From Tillandsia leiboldiana (lineage: Eukaryota > Streptophyta > Magnoliopsida > Poales > Bromeliaceae), in contig CM055065.1 in the NCBI GenBank assembly GCA_029204045.2, positions 49,815,553 to 49,879,552 on the forward strand: a DNA stretch of 64,000 bases, given 5' to 3'. Position 1 is the stretch's first letter; the number at the start of each line of letters is the position of its first letter. Shown here in pieces: positions 52,478 to 64,000 of the stretch. The notes under the pieces are model-generated. The model made no database searches and was not told the DNA's origin. It was given only the letters and a program-made list of their open reading frames with translations. Made by a program: the position numbers and the translations under genes.

Positions 52478-53184
52478 CTTATCTTCTCTGTGGATTTTGT
52501 TTTATTTTGGTTTTGGTTTCAATCATTAAAAAATAGGTAATAAAATACAGAAAATGAAAAATTGCAGCACATTTCTCCAACTGATATATAATAGTAACTA
52601 CACTACAATACACTACCACATAACCTTTTTTATATCCTATATTATTATTTTTTTTTAAAGACACTGGTTGAAATAATAAATTTAATATAAAGTTTCAATG
52701 AAGTTATGTTATAGGTTCATTTTGCTCTTTTCCTATTATCATCTAACCCATGCATCTTAATAGAGTTATTTAGTTTCTTCTTAAAATTATAAAAAATTAT
52801 AATATAGTGATGTGTTTGAGAAAATACAAATATATAGCACAGAACAATAAATGAAAATAAGAATCCCCGCTGCGTAGAGTTATCGTATAAACTATCCTTA
52901 ACTAGCTGCAGATCGGTAGCTGAACTTTGAAATCAAAGTAGAATTAAAGGAGAGTATGTAGGGAGAAAGAAATAAATGCGCATATGACTTAAATGCAACA
53001 AAAGAATCTTCGAGAATGAGAATCGCCTCGAACTTCTAATGGCAGAGACGTGTTCGCTCATATCTATGTAGAATCTCTTTTGTGCCTAGTTTTTCTTCTT
53101 TTTTTTTCGTTTTGGAAGGTCATGTTGAAAAAAAAAACATCAAATGAAAATAGTGCAGTCTAACAAATGATTAAAAAAAAAAGA

Positions 53185-53529
53185 AGCTAAATTACAGAAA
53201 ACCCCCCCTGTCATATCCCGCTTTTCCACTTTACCTCCTGTCATTAAAAAGTCGACAATCTGCCCCCTCGTAATTACCGAATTGTCTTTAGAAGGCAACG
53301 ACGTTAACAGAAATGGTAAATTGACGAAAATGCCCTCTTTTTTTTTAAGGGATATTTTCCAAGAGTATTTTGGGTATATGAAATTATATTTTCAAAAAAA
53401 CTAACGGTCAACTCACGGCGGGGGTATTGCACAATTCGGTAATTACGAGGGGGCAGATTGTCGACTTTTTAATGACAGGGGGTAAAGTAGAAAAGCGGGA
53501 TATGACGGGGGGTTTTCTGTAATTTAGCC
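53185..53529. mobile_element. Mutator MITE, GGCTAAATTACAG family, well-preserved (345 bp)
   Basis: Starts AGCTAAATTACAGAAAACCC and ends GGGTTTTCTGTAATTTAGCC; the arms are nearly perfect over about 110 bp (CCCCTCGTAATTACCGAATT / AATTCGGTAATTACGAGGGG). Flanks are A-rich (AAAAAAAGA and AAAAAAAAA), compatible with a 9-bp duplication. The near identity of the arms makes it the youngest-looking cargo-free copy. Confidence 0.85.
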
Positions 53530-53872
53530 AAAAAAAAAAAAAGAAAAAAGAAGAAAAAAGAAAACAGGAAAGTGCAGCCTAATATGATGTAATTAAGGCT
53601 CTACATAAATTTGTAAACAACCTGACCCCTCTACTCTGCCATAGACAATAACCAAACAGTCTAATGACATCTAAAATTGGGCCTCAAAGGACAGCATGCT
53701 GATGCAACACCTCTCTGTGTGTCAAATTTTCCAAGGAATGAAACTGAAACACTCCAAAATATAATACCAAACAAATTTGTTGCACACTTTTCAATGCATT
53801 ATTATTACCATGATCCTCCCAAGTTTATGTATAGCCAACAGTAGGGATAACACACATTTCAACCCCCCAGAA

Positions 53873-54243
53873 GGCTAAATTACAGAAAACCCTCCTCTAA
53901 TATCTCGCTTTTTCACTTTACCCCACTGTCTTTTAAAAGTCGACAACCTGCCCCCTCGTAATTACCGAAATATGCATTTACCCCCCTGCCAGATATGAAA
54001 GTCCATCCATGAGCCTCTAATGAGCCAATTGCTTGTAACAAATTGGTAAGAAACCAATTCATATCTGGCAGGGGGGAAAGGGTAAATGCATCCATGAGAG
54101 GCTCATGGATGGACTTTCATATCTGGCAGGGAGGTAAATGCATATTTCGGTAATTACGAGGGGGCAGGTTGTCGACTTTTAAAAGACAAGGGGGTAAAGT
54201 GGAAAAAGCGAGATATTAGAGGGGGGGTTTCTGTAATTTAGCC
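53873..54243. mobile_element. Mutator MITE, GGCTAAATTACAG family, with internal hairpin (371 bp)
   Basis: Starts GGCTAAATTACAGAAAACCC, ends TTTCTGTAATTTAGCC, arms of about 110 bp as in the neighbouring copy. Flanks CCCCAGAA and CCCCGGAA resemble a target duplication with one change. The centre holds CATATCTGGCAGGG three times (one inverted) and TCCATCCATGAGCCTC in both orientations, an inner inverted repeat with rearrangement. Confidence 0.8.
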
Positions 54244-55489
54244 CCCCGGAATGATAGATACCAACCCCCCAGAATGATAGATACCAAACCTGCTAATTTT
54301 CCTGATTCATTTATCCTACAAAGTCATAAGCTATTCTCTTTAGACATGGACCCATTGGAGTTCTTGTAATTTACCTTACCCCCCCCCCCCTCTTGGATTC
54401 CCCTTCAATGAAAGAGACTCATCCTTGCTTCCTATTTAAAAACCCAAACACAACTGTTTTCTCAGCAGGGTAGGAGCCCCCACAAACCCAGTAGTAGATG
54501 GGAGAAATGGAAGCCTTTGGATAAGATGGCAATTTGGATTCATATGGCTCTAGCTTCACCAGAGGCCCCTTTCTTTTCTCTTTCATTTTGTTTGTGTGAC
54601 TGTGACTGAACTGTCTGCACAAGTGCTGCTCTACAACAACTATTCAAAGAATCACAGACAGCTCTTTTCCTTCTATAAAACACCTCTATCTATTGAAAGA
54701 ATTCCGATATTCCGATATCCCTCGCCGTCCACCTCCACCTCTCTCTTCGCGAGAAGCAGAAGCAGTGGTCTTTTCGAACCGACAATATCGAACTGACGCG
54801 ATCGATCGGAATAGATCGATGGATGGGACCAGATGGCCAGATTCAGGTTGGATACAAGTGGTGTTTGGCTCATCATGTCCACAAAATACAAACTGCATCC
54901 CTACTACTGTTGAGAATAATATGTTGTTGTGATCACACAGCACAAATGGTTGCCATGTGAGTAACTATGTAAGAGGAGGAGACTACTACTGTGCATGTGG
55001 TCCCTTCCCTTACATTAATTAATTAACTGGTCCCTTACCCTCCTCCGCATGATAATGTGACAAAATAATAATTAATAAGGACTTAATTGTAATTTTGGCC
55101 ACCGACTAACAAGGGATAAATTAAGACAATAACCCGTAACTCACGGGTCAAATAGTAAAAAATCCGACACACGATTTCGCCATGTTACCCATTCTTTGAT
55201 TCTATTAGGACAGCTAGATTAAAGAAATATGCGAGTTCGGCAATGATTGGAGCTTCTGCAAAAGTGCTTCGATTTAGAAGCACATGAACAGCGGTTTGCT
55301 TCGATTTAGACGCAATTTTGTAGAAATACTACTTTCGACAGTCTCACTCTAAAATCGATTTAGACTTGAATCCAGATCGAACTCTCTCTCCATATTCTAC
55401 TCATCAAGAGCCACAACACATCACTTACCCCCCCCACCTACAACCCTCTCCTCCTCTCTCTACTCACAAGGAGAGGCGCATTACGTACA
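54244..55489. other. Gene-free region; part may be transcribed
   Basis: Directly after the element is a two-unit tandem repeat of CCCCGGAATGATAGATACC type (54244-54291). From about 54360 to 54930 base composition is more balanced (CCTCGCCGTCCACCTCCACC, GATCGATCGGAATAGATCG), with a T/A-rich TTCTATAAAAC at 54671-54681, yet no reading frame is convincing. A non-coding transcript is possible but unsupported. Confidence 0.4.
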
Positions 55490-55771
55490 TGTCGGATCGT
55501 TGGCGCTAACCATTAATCCCAAAAGCTCGAGCTGTTAGAAATACGCAACCAATTCACTTAAAGCGTACAGACACAGCGCCAACGGGTCTCGACCGGACTC
55601 AACCCACCTGGACGTTAGGTCTATTGTTGGGTCTCTTGCCGTTAGGTCTATTGTGGACCGCAGCCCCACTCAACTTATTGGGCTCACCCAACTCAATTTA
55701 TTAGTCTCCTGGGCCTATTGTCACGGGACAGGAAGTTGGGCCTATTTTAACCCATACATAAATAGCCAACA
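55490..55771 (-). mobile_element. Solo LTR of the TRIM family (282 bp)
   Basis: TGTCGGATCGTTGGCGC...AAATAGCCAACA, homologous and equal in length to the right LTR of the TRIM at 29913-30598, flanked by the perfect 5-bp duplication GTACA (55485-55489, 55772-55776). A single LTR with intact target duplication is the result of LTR-LTR recombination. Confidence 0.92.
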
Positions 55772-55776
55772 GTACA

Positions 55777-57128
55777 AACCCCGTGTGTAGTAGAATCTCG
55801 ATCTCTCTCTCTCTCTAGCCACGGAACACCCTCCTTTCGCTTCTCGTAAAGACTCACATTATGTACAAACAGCATCATGCGCAACGAAATTTTGTGCATG
55901 ATGCTGCAATAAGATGCTAGCCCCATGACATTATTATCCCCCACCTACTATTCAACTTCTACAAATGGAGCACACACACACACCAACAAAAAAGGTATGC
56001 ACTCAATTCTAATCTATCATCTATCATATATATATTGAAATGATAAAAAGCACAACAATGAAAGTGACTAATCTACTCATGATTCTAGTTATGAATGAAT
56101 CCACTGAAAGAGATGCTACAATAATGAAGGGGATTTTTCAGGGACAAAAGAAGAGCAAATGAAATTCCAGTAACAGATATTGTATCATCAAACAACCATT
56201 GGGAATGAGTTAATTACCATAATCGGAACAAAATAGATTGGAGTGTGGGGATACACCATTATTGCATTCCTTTTATTTAGTAGTAACTTTTAGGAGTAAT
56301 GGACCACAAAAGGAGAGGGAATGGAAAAAAAAAAAAAAAAAAACAAGAAATCAAGTCTCATGGTATGCATGAGATCACACAGTAAACAAATTCAATTCTT
56401 TGTCGTCCCACAAACAAAATGCCCACGAAAAAGTTAACACGCAAGAATCACTCCATCCCTTACATAGAATAAAATAAAATAAAATAAAATATAGGTAATA
56501 AAAATGTACTTTTTAAAAGCCACTACAGCACATTTTGAAAAACTTGTTAAAAGAAAATTGTTCTTGACAGCGCCTTAATTTTCACTTATTTTCGTATAAA
56601 TTGTGAGGAATATATTAAAATTGATGGTAACCATTAACTTACAAAAATCCACACTACCTTAAACTGAACTATAGGAGCTATGAAATTCGACGGAGTTGCT
56701 AAGAATTCAACAAAATTTAGAATTTAATTGACAGGAAATAATTCAAATAAGAGAAAGTCTATTTCAAAATGGACCATAGTTGAGAGGGTCTCCATTAGTT
56801 TTCACATAAAACTTATTCAAAGCAACGGCGCAGATCTTCAAATATGCTATTATTTATTACCTATTGCAAACCTAAAACACAGCAGAAAAAATTTATAGGA
56901 ATTTCACTAACCACATAAAAGAAATGTGCGCGACAATGGGCATGCAAAGAGGCAGTGAATCATATGATATTGCCAAGAACTAGATGTAACTTAAATTTGA
57001 TTTAAAAATACACTGCTCAATTGAGGCAAGAGGAAATTAGATATAAAAGTTTTCTAAGGTTACAGATGAAGAAATTAAAACCTGGTTGATTGTCAACAAG
57101 CCTTGGCGGAAACTTTCTTCAATCTGGC
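55777..57128. other. Gene-free region downstream of the WD40 gene
   Basis: Simple repeats (CT at 55801-55816, CA near 55971-55983, TAAAA repeats near 56467-56490, A19 near 56325) and AT-rich DNA. A sequence at 57086-57134 may be a 3' UTR exon of the WD40 gene (CCACAG/GTTTGAGCC ... ACCAG/GTTTTAA on the minus strand). Confidence 0.45.
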
Positions 57129-60100
57129 TCAAACCTGTGGAAAATTTAGCTAACCAAATATTATATCTTCCGATCTTCCATAATTGAGAGAGAAAGAGAG
57201 AGAATAAACATGATTAAAAAACTATAACTAGTGCGAGTTGTAAACTAGTCGAGATTATACCAACACACACCTAAACAAGAAGAGAGCAAAAAGTAATCCT
57301 GTTCAATATACAAAAAAGCCTTATAATTTGGGCATATTCTTCTTAATATGCATTCAATGAGTATTTCTAGAAGGGCCAAACCAACCAGATCAACAGATCA
57401 GGGTCGAAATTAGCACTTGGTTAGCATGTCAAACTATCAACTAATATGTAGATAATTAGTAAAGAAAAAGAAATGAACGAAAACTATAAAAACTTTAAGA
57501 AATACATAGTGAAAGGAGAGAAAAACAGAGACAAATACCATGACCATATTTTCCTCTACGGAAGAATTTGCCCTCGTGCAGCAACCATCTTGTGGGCCAT
57601 CATACTGAAGAATTCTCAGCTTGCCTTCCTACATTTTACCAATGAAAAATAAATAAAAAGTTCATATAACAACAAATAGGTAGGTCCCTAGGAATGAGAA
57701 CTCAATAGTAATTACTTGCCTTGGTTCCATATACAAGACCCCCTCCAGGTAGAGGATGAAAGCACGCAACGTTTACCTCGTCTTCAGCACTCGGAAGAAC
57801 TCCTACAAGCTCCATATCAGAAACTCTATAAACCTGGAATCAAACAACAAGAATTAGCAGTATGGACTTTAATTTTTAATGATCATAGCGGGGAAAAGCT
57901 GGGGAGTAAAAGAGGGCATAGAGAACTTTAAATATAATTTTAAGACAATTGTGCTTACGGCCTTAATTGCGACTATCATCTAACCTTCAATTTAACGCCT
58001 TTTGCGGATATTATTGCATTTGCACCCACATTTAGGTTGTAAAATTTTGGCAATCTAAGAGCATTGCTCCTTTTATTTAGGTTGTAACTAAGTCCATCCT
58101 GCGTTTATTGTTTCCAACTAAAATCAAGATCGTGGCACTAGCTATAGGTAAATCAAGTTTTATAAACAAAAGATATTGCATAATATGCTAAGCGTCATGG
58201 ACAATGACACGGGACACGACGCGACTTGGACACGGTGACTCGAAAACTTCTAAAAAATTAAGACACGGACACGGCAATGAACATAAATATATATTATTAA
58301 TATAATAATATATATATTTATATATATAAAATATAAATTTTCGTAAAATATTGTTATATTTCTCATACGAATAAAAGTTTATAAAATTTTTCACTGATAG
58401 TTCATATATTTTAAGAAAAAAAAATCTCCACCATACATAATTTATTTATATTGTCCAAAAAACATTTGTATGTATTTATCAAAAAGCTAAAATATTTATC
58501 ATCTTACATTGTATATGCATAAAAAAAAATAAATAAAATAATATATATACTTTTTTAATTGTATGCGCTATGGATCGGTATTGAACGTGCGTCCAAGAAG
58601 TGTCCACATCGGACACGCGAGTGTCCGACACCGACACGCGAGGCTTATAGAAGTGTCCGTGATACATAGATAATATGGTAAACTCCATGTAATATGAGCA
58701 TACAATATACAGAATTAGCAGTTGAAATTAATAGAACATTGAGAGACAACAATCGAACTAAAGCAAATGTGGCATAGTATACAAAAATGACAAATATTAG
58801 TCACATGATATAAACAAGTGAAAAAAGTAAGCAAATCCAGCTACCTCCAAAATTGTATATATAGGTATTGTCATCTCCCTGTCGATCACAATGCTTCTAA
58901 GAAGTGAATCATGCCGCCGACCATATGCTAATAGTATGTGTTCTGATGTGGAAGAGAACTGAAAGAGAATACAGAAAGGAGATTAAGAGAAAAGGGAATC
59001 AAGGTAACACATAGAGCCAGTAAATAACAAACACCGCCAAATGCGCCATACTATTACCGAGACCCAAATATTGAGAAGATACTACTGTCATACACCTATT
59101 TACGCCTCAATAGATATTTAAACTTGCTATTGTCATCCTGAATAGCTCAGGGGATTTTTCTAGTTCATTAGTACTGGCAGATTTTCATGGAACTGGCAAA
59201 TCTGGTTAACTTAATTCACCTGTACAAAAGCATTGTCGGGCAAAGCCCTCTCTTTTATACTAAACTTTCTGCTGAATCTATGCAATCTATCTGGAAGTAC
59301 AATATTTACTGTTTGTGGCGAGCAACAAATAGTTAGTTTTCTGGAGCTTATTTTCATTCTGAGTAACATACAATTTAACCAATGATTCCGAAAATGAAAC
59401 AAAAAGACTAATATTGTTCAGTTGGAAAAGACACCAAAACCAAATAAAAGTGTAAGCAGCAGCCAAATTATAGGTTCTCGAATTGGTTGGTACGATTAGA
59501 ACTACCATAAGAGTTAGCTAACCTGAATAGAAGTCAAGCAATGAGCAGCTCTGATTGCTCTCGAAGCTAGCACATTTCCAAACCTGCGGTTGACCACAAA
59601 TAAAAATTCACTATTTTGAAACAAACAACTGAAGTTTTACGTCTCCTTGTAAAATTATCTATCATATATATGAGGTTGTAGAATCTGAATTTTTATATGT
59701 ATCCAACAGAAGCGCAGTTTTCTACGAAGTAATGTTGTCTCAAGTGAGAGAGTCATCCAATTCATGGAAAAACCGATTTCATTTAAATAAAAAGTACTTT
59801 AGATGAGGTTTTTTTTTTTGAAAGTACAAGGAAATACAAGAAATTATGACCTTGAAGAACATGTATCATATATGAAAATTCGAATTTTACAAGGAGACAT
59901 TTAAATAAATAATTTTTCAGGAGTGTATATGTAAATATCTCTAACAAAATGCAGAAGTTTGCTTACGTTTCCTCTTCAAGAGAATAGATGCGGAGCTCAT
60001 ATATTACTTGGTAAGTGGAAAATGGGTGGCGTGTAGGAGATGTTGCTGCCCATGCAGCATCAAGTTGCATGCTTGATCGCGTTCCAGGATCAGATTCTAT

Positions 60101-63100
60101 ATGACGCAGCAAACAGGCAACACAAGCCACCAAAAATCGGCCACATGGAGAAAAGTGGGCGCCCATTTCACTGTCCATATTGTAGACATTTATCATTCAT
60201 CATTCATCTTAAATTGTCACCAATAACCAGAAACAACACAGCTACATCATCTCAAAACATTTTTAGCAAACTGTTCCATCACCTCAAAGATATGATTCAA
60301 TAACCGATTCTAAATTGGTAATCATGTCATGTCTAAGATGACATGAGAACTGAATTGCTGCTTTATTGTTTTGTTTATTAAATTACACAAAGTTTTGCTT
60401 TATTGCTTTACTGTTCCATCACCTCGAAGAGATGATTCAATAACCAATTCTAAATTGGTAATCATGTCATGTCTAAGATGACATGAGAACTGAATTGCTG
60501 CTTTATTGTTTTGTTTATTAAATTACACAAAGTTTAATAATGTGACCCATTTGAAATAGAAATTGAAGCTCGGTGTCTTAGTTGAAACAAATTAAAGTTT
60601 GGTAACCTAATTTAAATTTCAGGTCAAATTTAGTTGCCAATCAAGTAGCCCTTTTCTTTTGGGACTTGATCCTGCCAACTATTGTATTATTTGATTGCAC
60701 TCGGATTCTTTATGAACTTTAACTGTCTCTGATGGAATATTCCATAATTCATCAAAATATTCTGTTTTTTGATGGAACAGTCTGCAACTAATAAATAATA
60801 AAACAAGAAGAATAAGTCGGGTCATATGTACAACGAACTAAGCTCCGGCAAATCAGCAGGGTCTAGGAAGAATATATAATATTGCAAACCTTTTTCAGAA
60901 AATTACTATGTCAAGTAAGCGTTGCAAAGCATGCAAGAAAGAAAGTAATAGCCTCTCTGATAGAATAGAGCAAGTGTACCTGCAAAGGACCGCATGTGAT
61001 ATAGTTAGCCGGCATGTATCTGGGTTTAACGGGGCACATGGGTCTTGTATATTGTGCGGCCATATTCTAAGCTTCACGGTACAAGGTATTTCAGTAACTC
61101 CTGCTGAAGCCAATGATGTGGGAAGTCCAGATTCAATACTGATAAAATGAGGATGATCTGATTCAGGTCGTCCGCTGGTAACAGAATTCCCAACAGCAGC
61201 TGCAACCAATGGGGGAGCCCCTTGTGCTTCCACATTACGTCTGTAAAGTGATTCAGGTCTCAAATGTTCTGATTCGGTTCCATGATGAGCATGAGTTTGA
61301 CCCATCAACCAACCCTGCAAAAAAGGATGGTCCCAGCATGATGGATCACTGAAAGAGATAAATTGATGAAGGTGTGGGCCCTCTGCATCTCTCAAAAGCA
61401 TTTGAAGGTCATTACTGCCGTAAGTGGTAGGGAAACTCATAGGAGCACCAGCTACACCAGGCCTAGATTGGGTAAAAGGTATCATAAAAGACACTCCATT
61501 GTAGTGAAAATTGACAGTGGAGGTGGTTTGCTGCGACATCGACTGCCCTTCAGTTGTTTCTGTAATTCCGATAACAGAAAAATAGGTAAATGTCTTCATT
61601 CCTGTTTGTGCCGAAGTAAGAAATGCATCTTACGCTAAACTATTAGAAGCAGAAGGTTCACCTGTAGATATATCCATAGGACACGGTGTACGAGGTTCGT
61701 TAGACTCTGTGCATGATAGGAGACTTGGGTTTGTATTTGCAAAATAGTAAGTTGGCGGAGGGTAGTGCAAATAGCCAGAAGATGTTGCGAGTGTCAATGG
61801 GGAATCCGATGAATCAATACTATTGACCTGCAAAAGAAGCTTCTACATGAATTGCTAGCAATCAAAAGAGTCTACTTAGAGAAACTAGAAATGCCAAAAA
61901 AAGAGAATACCTCGGCCGTTAGTAGGAAAGGAGCAGCGCAGGGATGAAAATGCACTGCTCGCAATGATCGTCGAGTTTTCAATACAATTGTTGGGGAAGA
62001 AGCTTCCCCTCTCTTGTTGTAGTTCCATATGAACAGCTGAATCATAAATTTTTTAAAGAACATCAATATAAGAATTATGATAACTACCAACTGAGGCAAC
62101 TGAAGGCAGATGACCAAACAGTTTCAACCAGGAATAAATGCACTAGATCCCTGTGAACTATCATGCTTTTGCAAATGGCCATTGGAAGTTTCCAAAAGCT
62201 AAGAAAAGCAACTCGCCCATTTCTATCAACCGCCTATCCATTATCTCCATTATCTTTTTCTTGTCAACTGTAAATCACATGAAATTCAAATGACTCAAAC
62301 ACCCCTGAAATCATACAGGCATTGAAAAAAAGAAGAGGAAGAGGATATGGGAATTGATAGATTAAGCGCAGGTCGTTAATTGAAATACCAAATTGTTCAG
62401 GTACTTAATAATAACAGTCCAAAGTTCAGATGGCCATCTGTAGAAGCTCGCAAGTCAATGGACACCAGTGCATTTTTCCTTTGTCAAACATTGTGAGTCT
62501 CAGAAATAATGTACCTTGTGACCTGAAGCTACAGCAAGAATTTCTCCTTTTGCATGAAAAGCAATAGAGGCAATTGGACGATCTGCAAGTAGAAAAAAGG
62601 GGGAATGACGCGTGCATTGGACACTCCTAATGAAGGTCAGAAGTAACAAATTACTTACAACAGCAAAAATCAGATCACTGTTTCTTCGAAATTGTTATTA
62701 AAAAACAAAATGAATTATGCAAGAAATATTACAGAAATTGCGTGACCCAATACAATCTGCAGTACGGGCATCCCAAAGACGAACTTCATGATCCAAGCTA
62801 CCGCTAGCAAGTATTTCTGAACACAAAGGATGAAACCTAACCTGCACAAAATCAGTCGGATAGTACATTTCTTCCAAGACAACAAAATGAAAGCAATTAA
62901 AAAGTTAAGATGTCACCATTTTATGATATCCCAAGTCAGAAAGCCAATAAACAAACACAACGGAATGATATCAAATTATTTGCGGCATCATCAATAGCTT
63001 GATACTTTTCTTGAGCTAGGTTAATAGTTCAAAATCTCACCAGAAAGTCTCAAAACTCAGTTGAATCGACCTGACTACTTAGGTTTTTGAGTTGACTCAG

Positions 63101-64000
63101 TTGTGACTTGGAGTGTATAAGACTCTGTATCAAACTATGCTGAGTTGACGAGGTACTTAGAAGCTTAGACAATCCAAGTCAATGAACTTGGTCGAATTGA
63201 GATCAATCATGGAAAAACTGTAAATAGTTCGCTATAAATCAGAACTTGGAAGCCAATGAAGCACTTCGAACACTTAATAGCTTTACTATCCAAAAAAAAA
63301 AAGCCATAAATTATATATTTAAAGGTGCTATGGTACGTCGCCGAAGGAAAATAAACAATATCAACTATATGATCAATAATCAAAATAGAAATGAAATAAC
63401 AGTTTATGACATCTCTTTCTTTTATTGCAGTCGTATCTATAAAATGTCTAAAAGCTTTATAACAAATAATATGAATCAACAATGTCAACTGATTCTGAAA
63501 GCACAATATATTCCACTTTTTAACTGATCAAACAGCAAAACACTGCTCTTCACATAATATTAATAGCTTCAAGCCGCTTAAACCAAAATAATACAGGCTT
63601 CTATCACATCAGAAAGATCAAACAAAATCAACTCCATCAGCGAGTATAAAGAATAATGAAGCTAGTCATCTTCAACATGAGTCTCAAGATCCAATCAATA
63701 CAGTAGTAAAGTTGAAATAACCTGATAAGTACTGTTTTCCTACCCGAAAAAGAAAGACAAAGAAAGTACACGTCTCAGGCAAGAAAATAAATTCGAAAAA
63801 TAAATCAAACAAAATCAATGACACAAAAATCCAAAGAGAAAATACAGATGCAGACATACCACCCAGGGTGTGCGCCGATGACCGCTCAACACCTTCAGAC
63901 AGTTTCCAGTTTGGCAGTCAATTATCTTCACAGTGTGATCACCACTGAAAACATATTCAATTAGTCCAAAGATATATTATACAAAAGTTAAAGCAGGAGT
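57129..64000 (-). CDS. WD40-repeat protein, plant AMBRA1-like; 5' part off the right edge
   Basis: The family is related to animal AMBRA1, a WD40 adaptor linked to autophagy and CUL4 ligases; the plant role is little known. Exons on the minus strand: 63944-63860, 62841-62733, 62582-62515, 62036-61911, 61827-61662, 61559-60980, 60170-59967, 59583-59523, 58958-58845, 57833-57720, 57628-57539 and a last short one from 57134 with a stop at 57131-57129. All phases agree; about 570 residues are visible. WD repeats: GDHTVKIIDCQTGNCLKVLS, SLDHEVRLWDARTADC, RPIASIAFHAKGEILAVASG and LFIWNYNKRGE. A long low-complexity middle exon follows, then IPCTVKLRIWPHNIQDPCAP, EMGAHFSPCGRFLVACVACL, YQVIYELRIYSLEEETFGNV and EDEVNVACFHPLPGGGLVYG, typical of the family's C-terminal half. 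The 57833-57720 exon ends at a GC donor. The final exon is uncertain. Confidence 0.85.
58188..58669. mobile_element. hAT-type MITE in WD40 gene intron (482 bp)
   Basis: Starts CTAAGCGTCATGGACA, ends GTCCGTGATACATAG, flanked by the perfect 8-bp duplication ATAATATG (58180-58187, 58670-58677). The arms are full of ACACGGACACG / CGTGTCCGTG repeats; the core is AT-rich. Confidence 0.85.
60271..60535. repeat. Tandem duplication of 140 bp in a WD40 gene intron
   Basis: CTGTTCCATCACCTC begins at 60271 and again at 60411, and the copies stay nearly identical through TTACACAAAGTTT (60395 and 60535). The few differences (CAAAGATATG against CGAAGAGATG; CCGATTC against CCAATTC) indicate a recent event. 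It lies in the intron between 60980 and 60170 and changes no exon. Confidence 0.9.

Noticed and set aside
54596..54943. Overlapping frames on both strands around 54.7 kb
   Set aside because: None shows a domain, exon structure or conserved phrase; composition is mixed and frames overlap on both strands, so no gene is called.
63207..63527. Short frames on both strands near 63.3 kb
   Set aside because: They lie in an intron of the WD40 gene between exons 63944-63860 and 62841-62733 and are AT-rich chance frames.

Overview
The window is plant nuclear DNA, most likely from a monocot. Coding exons are very GC-rich (the receptor kinase, SUVH gene, thiazole-kinase exon 1, first glutaredoxin exon), while introns and intergenic DNA are strongly AT-rich and packed with small non-autonomous transposons. 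The species cannot be fixed from the sequence; a commelinid such as pineapple would fit, but that is a guess.

Layout. 1-830: tandem miniature LTR retrotransposon (TRIM) copies. 933-1905: a possible small unrecognised three-exon gene. 2542-2623: tRNA-Leu(AAG). 4791-6327 (+): a five-exon plant protein of unknown function. 7372-10879 (-): hydroxyethylthiazole kinase (thiamin salvage) with a 2.7-kb intron. 10.9-18.2 kb: a graveyard of miniature transposons. 18327-21610 (+): an LRR-XI receptor kinase close to MIK1/PXL. 24081-26022 (-): a SUVH2/SUVH9-type histone-methyltransferase-like gene whose frame is broken by one base inside the SET domain. 26.8-29.9 kb: an AT-rich inverted-repeat element surrounding a Pack-MULE that carries a GC-rich gene fragment. 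29913-30598: an intact TRIM. 30851-34567 (+): plastidial glutaredoxin of the WCSYS (GRXS12) type. 36852-39269 (+): a DUF946/Vps62-like protein. 41475-47016 (-): a coiled-coil protein with one very long intron full of transposons. 47.4-55.8 kb: more miniature elements and a solo TRIM LTR. 57129 to beyond the right edge (-): a WD40 protein of the plant AMBRA1-like family, 5' end missing.

The genes do not form a pathway. They are ordinary dispersed plant loci: thiamin salvage, receptor signalling, chromatin silencing, plastid redox and WD40/autophagy-type. The most informative content is the transposon record. Many elements can be bounded to the base by target-site duplications (TSDs): at least five families or groups with 9-bp duplications (Mutator type, one carrying a captured gene), three groups with 8-bp duplications (hAT type), a PIF/Harbinger-like element with a TTA duplication, CACTA-like elements with 3-bp duplications, TRIMs, and a set of palindromic elements that sit in (TA)n microsatellites. 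Several are nested, which gives an order of insertion. I found no CRISPR, viral or bacterial-type system.
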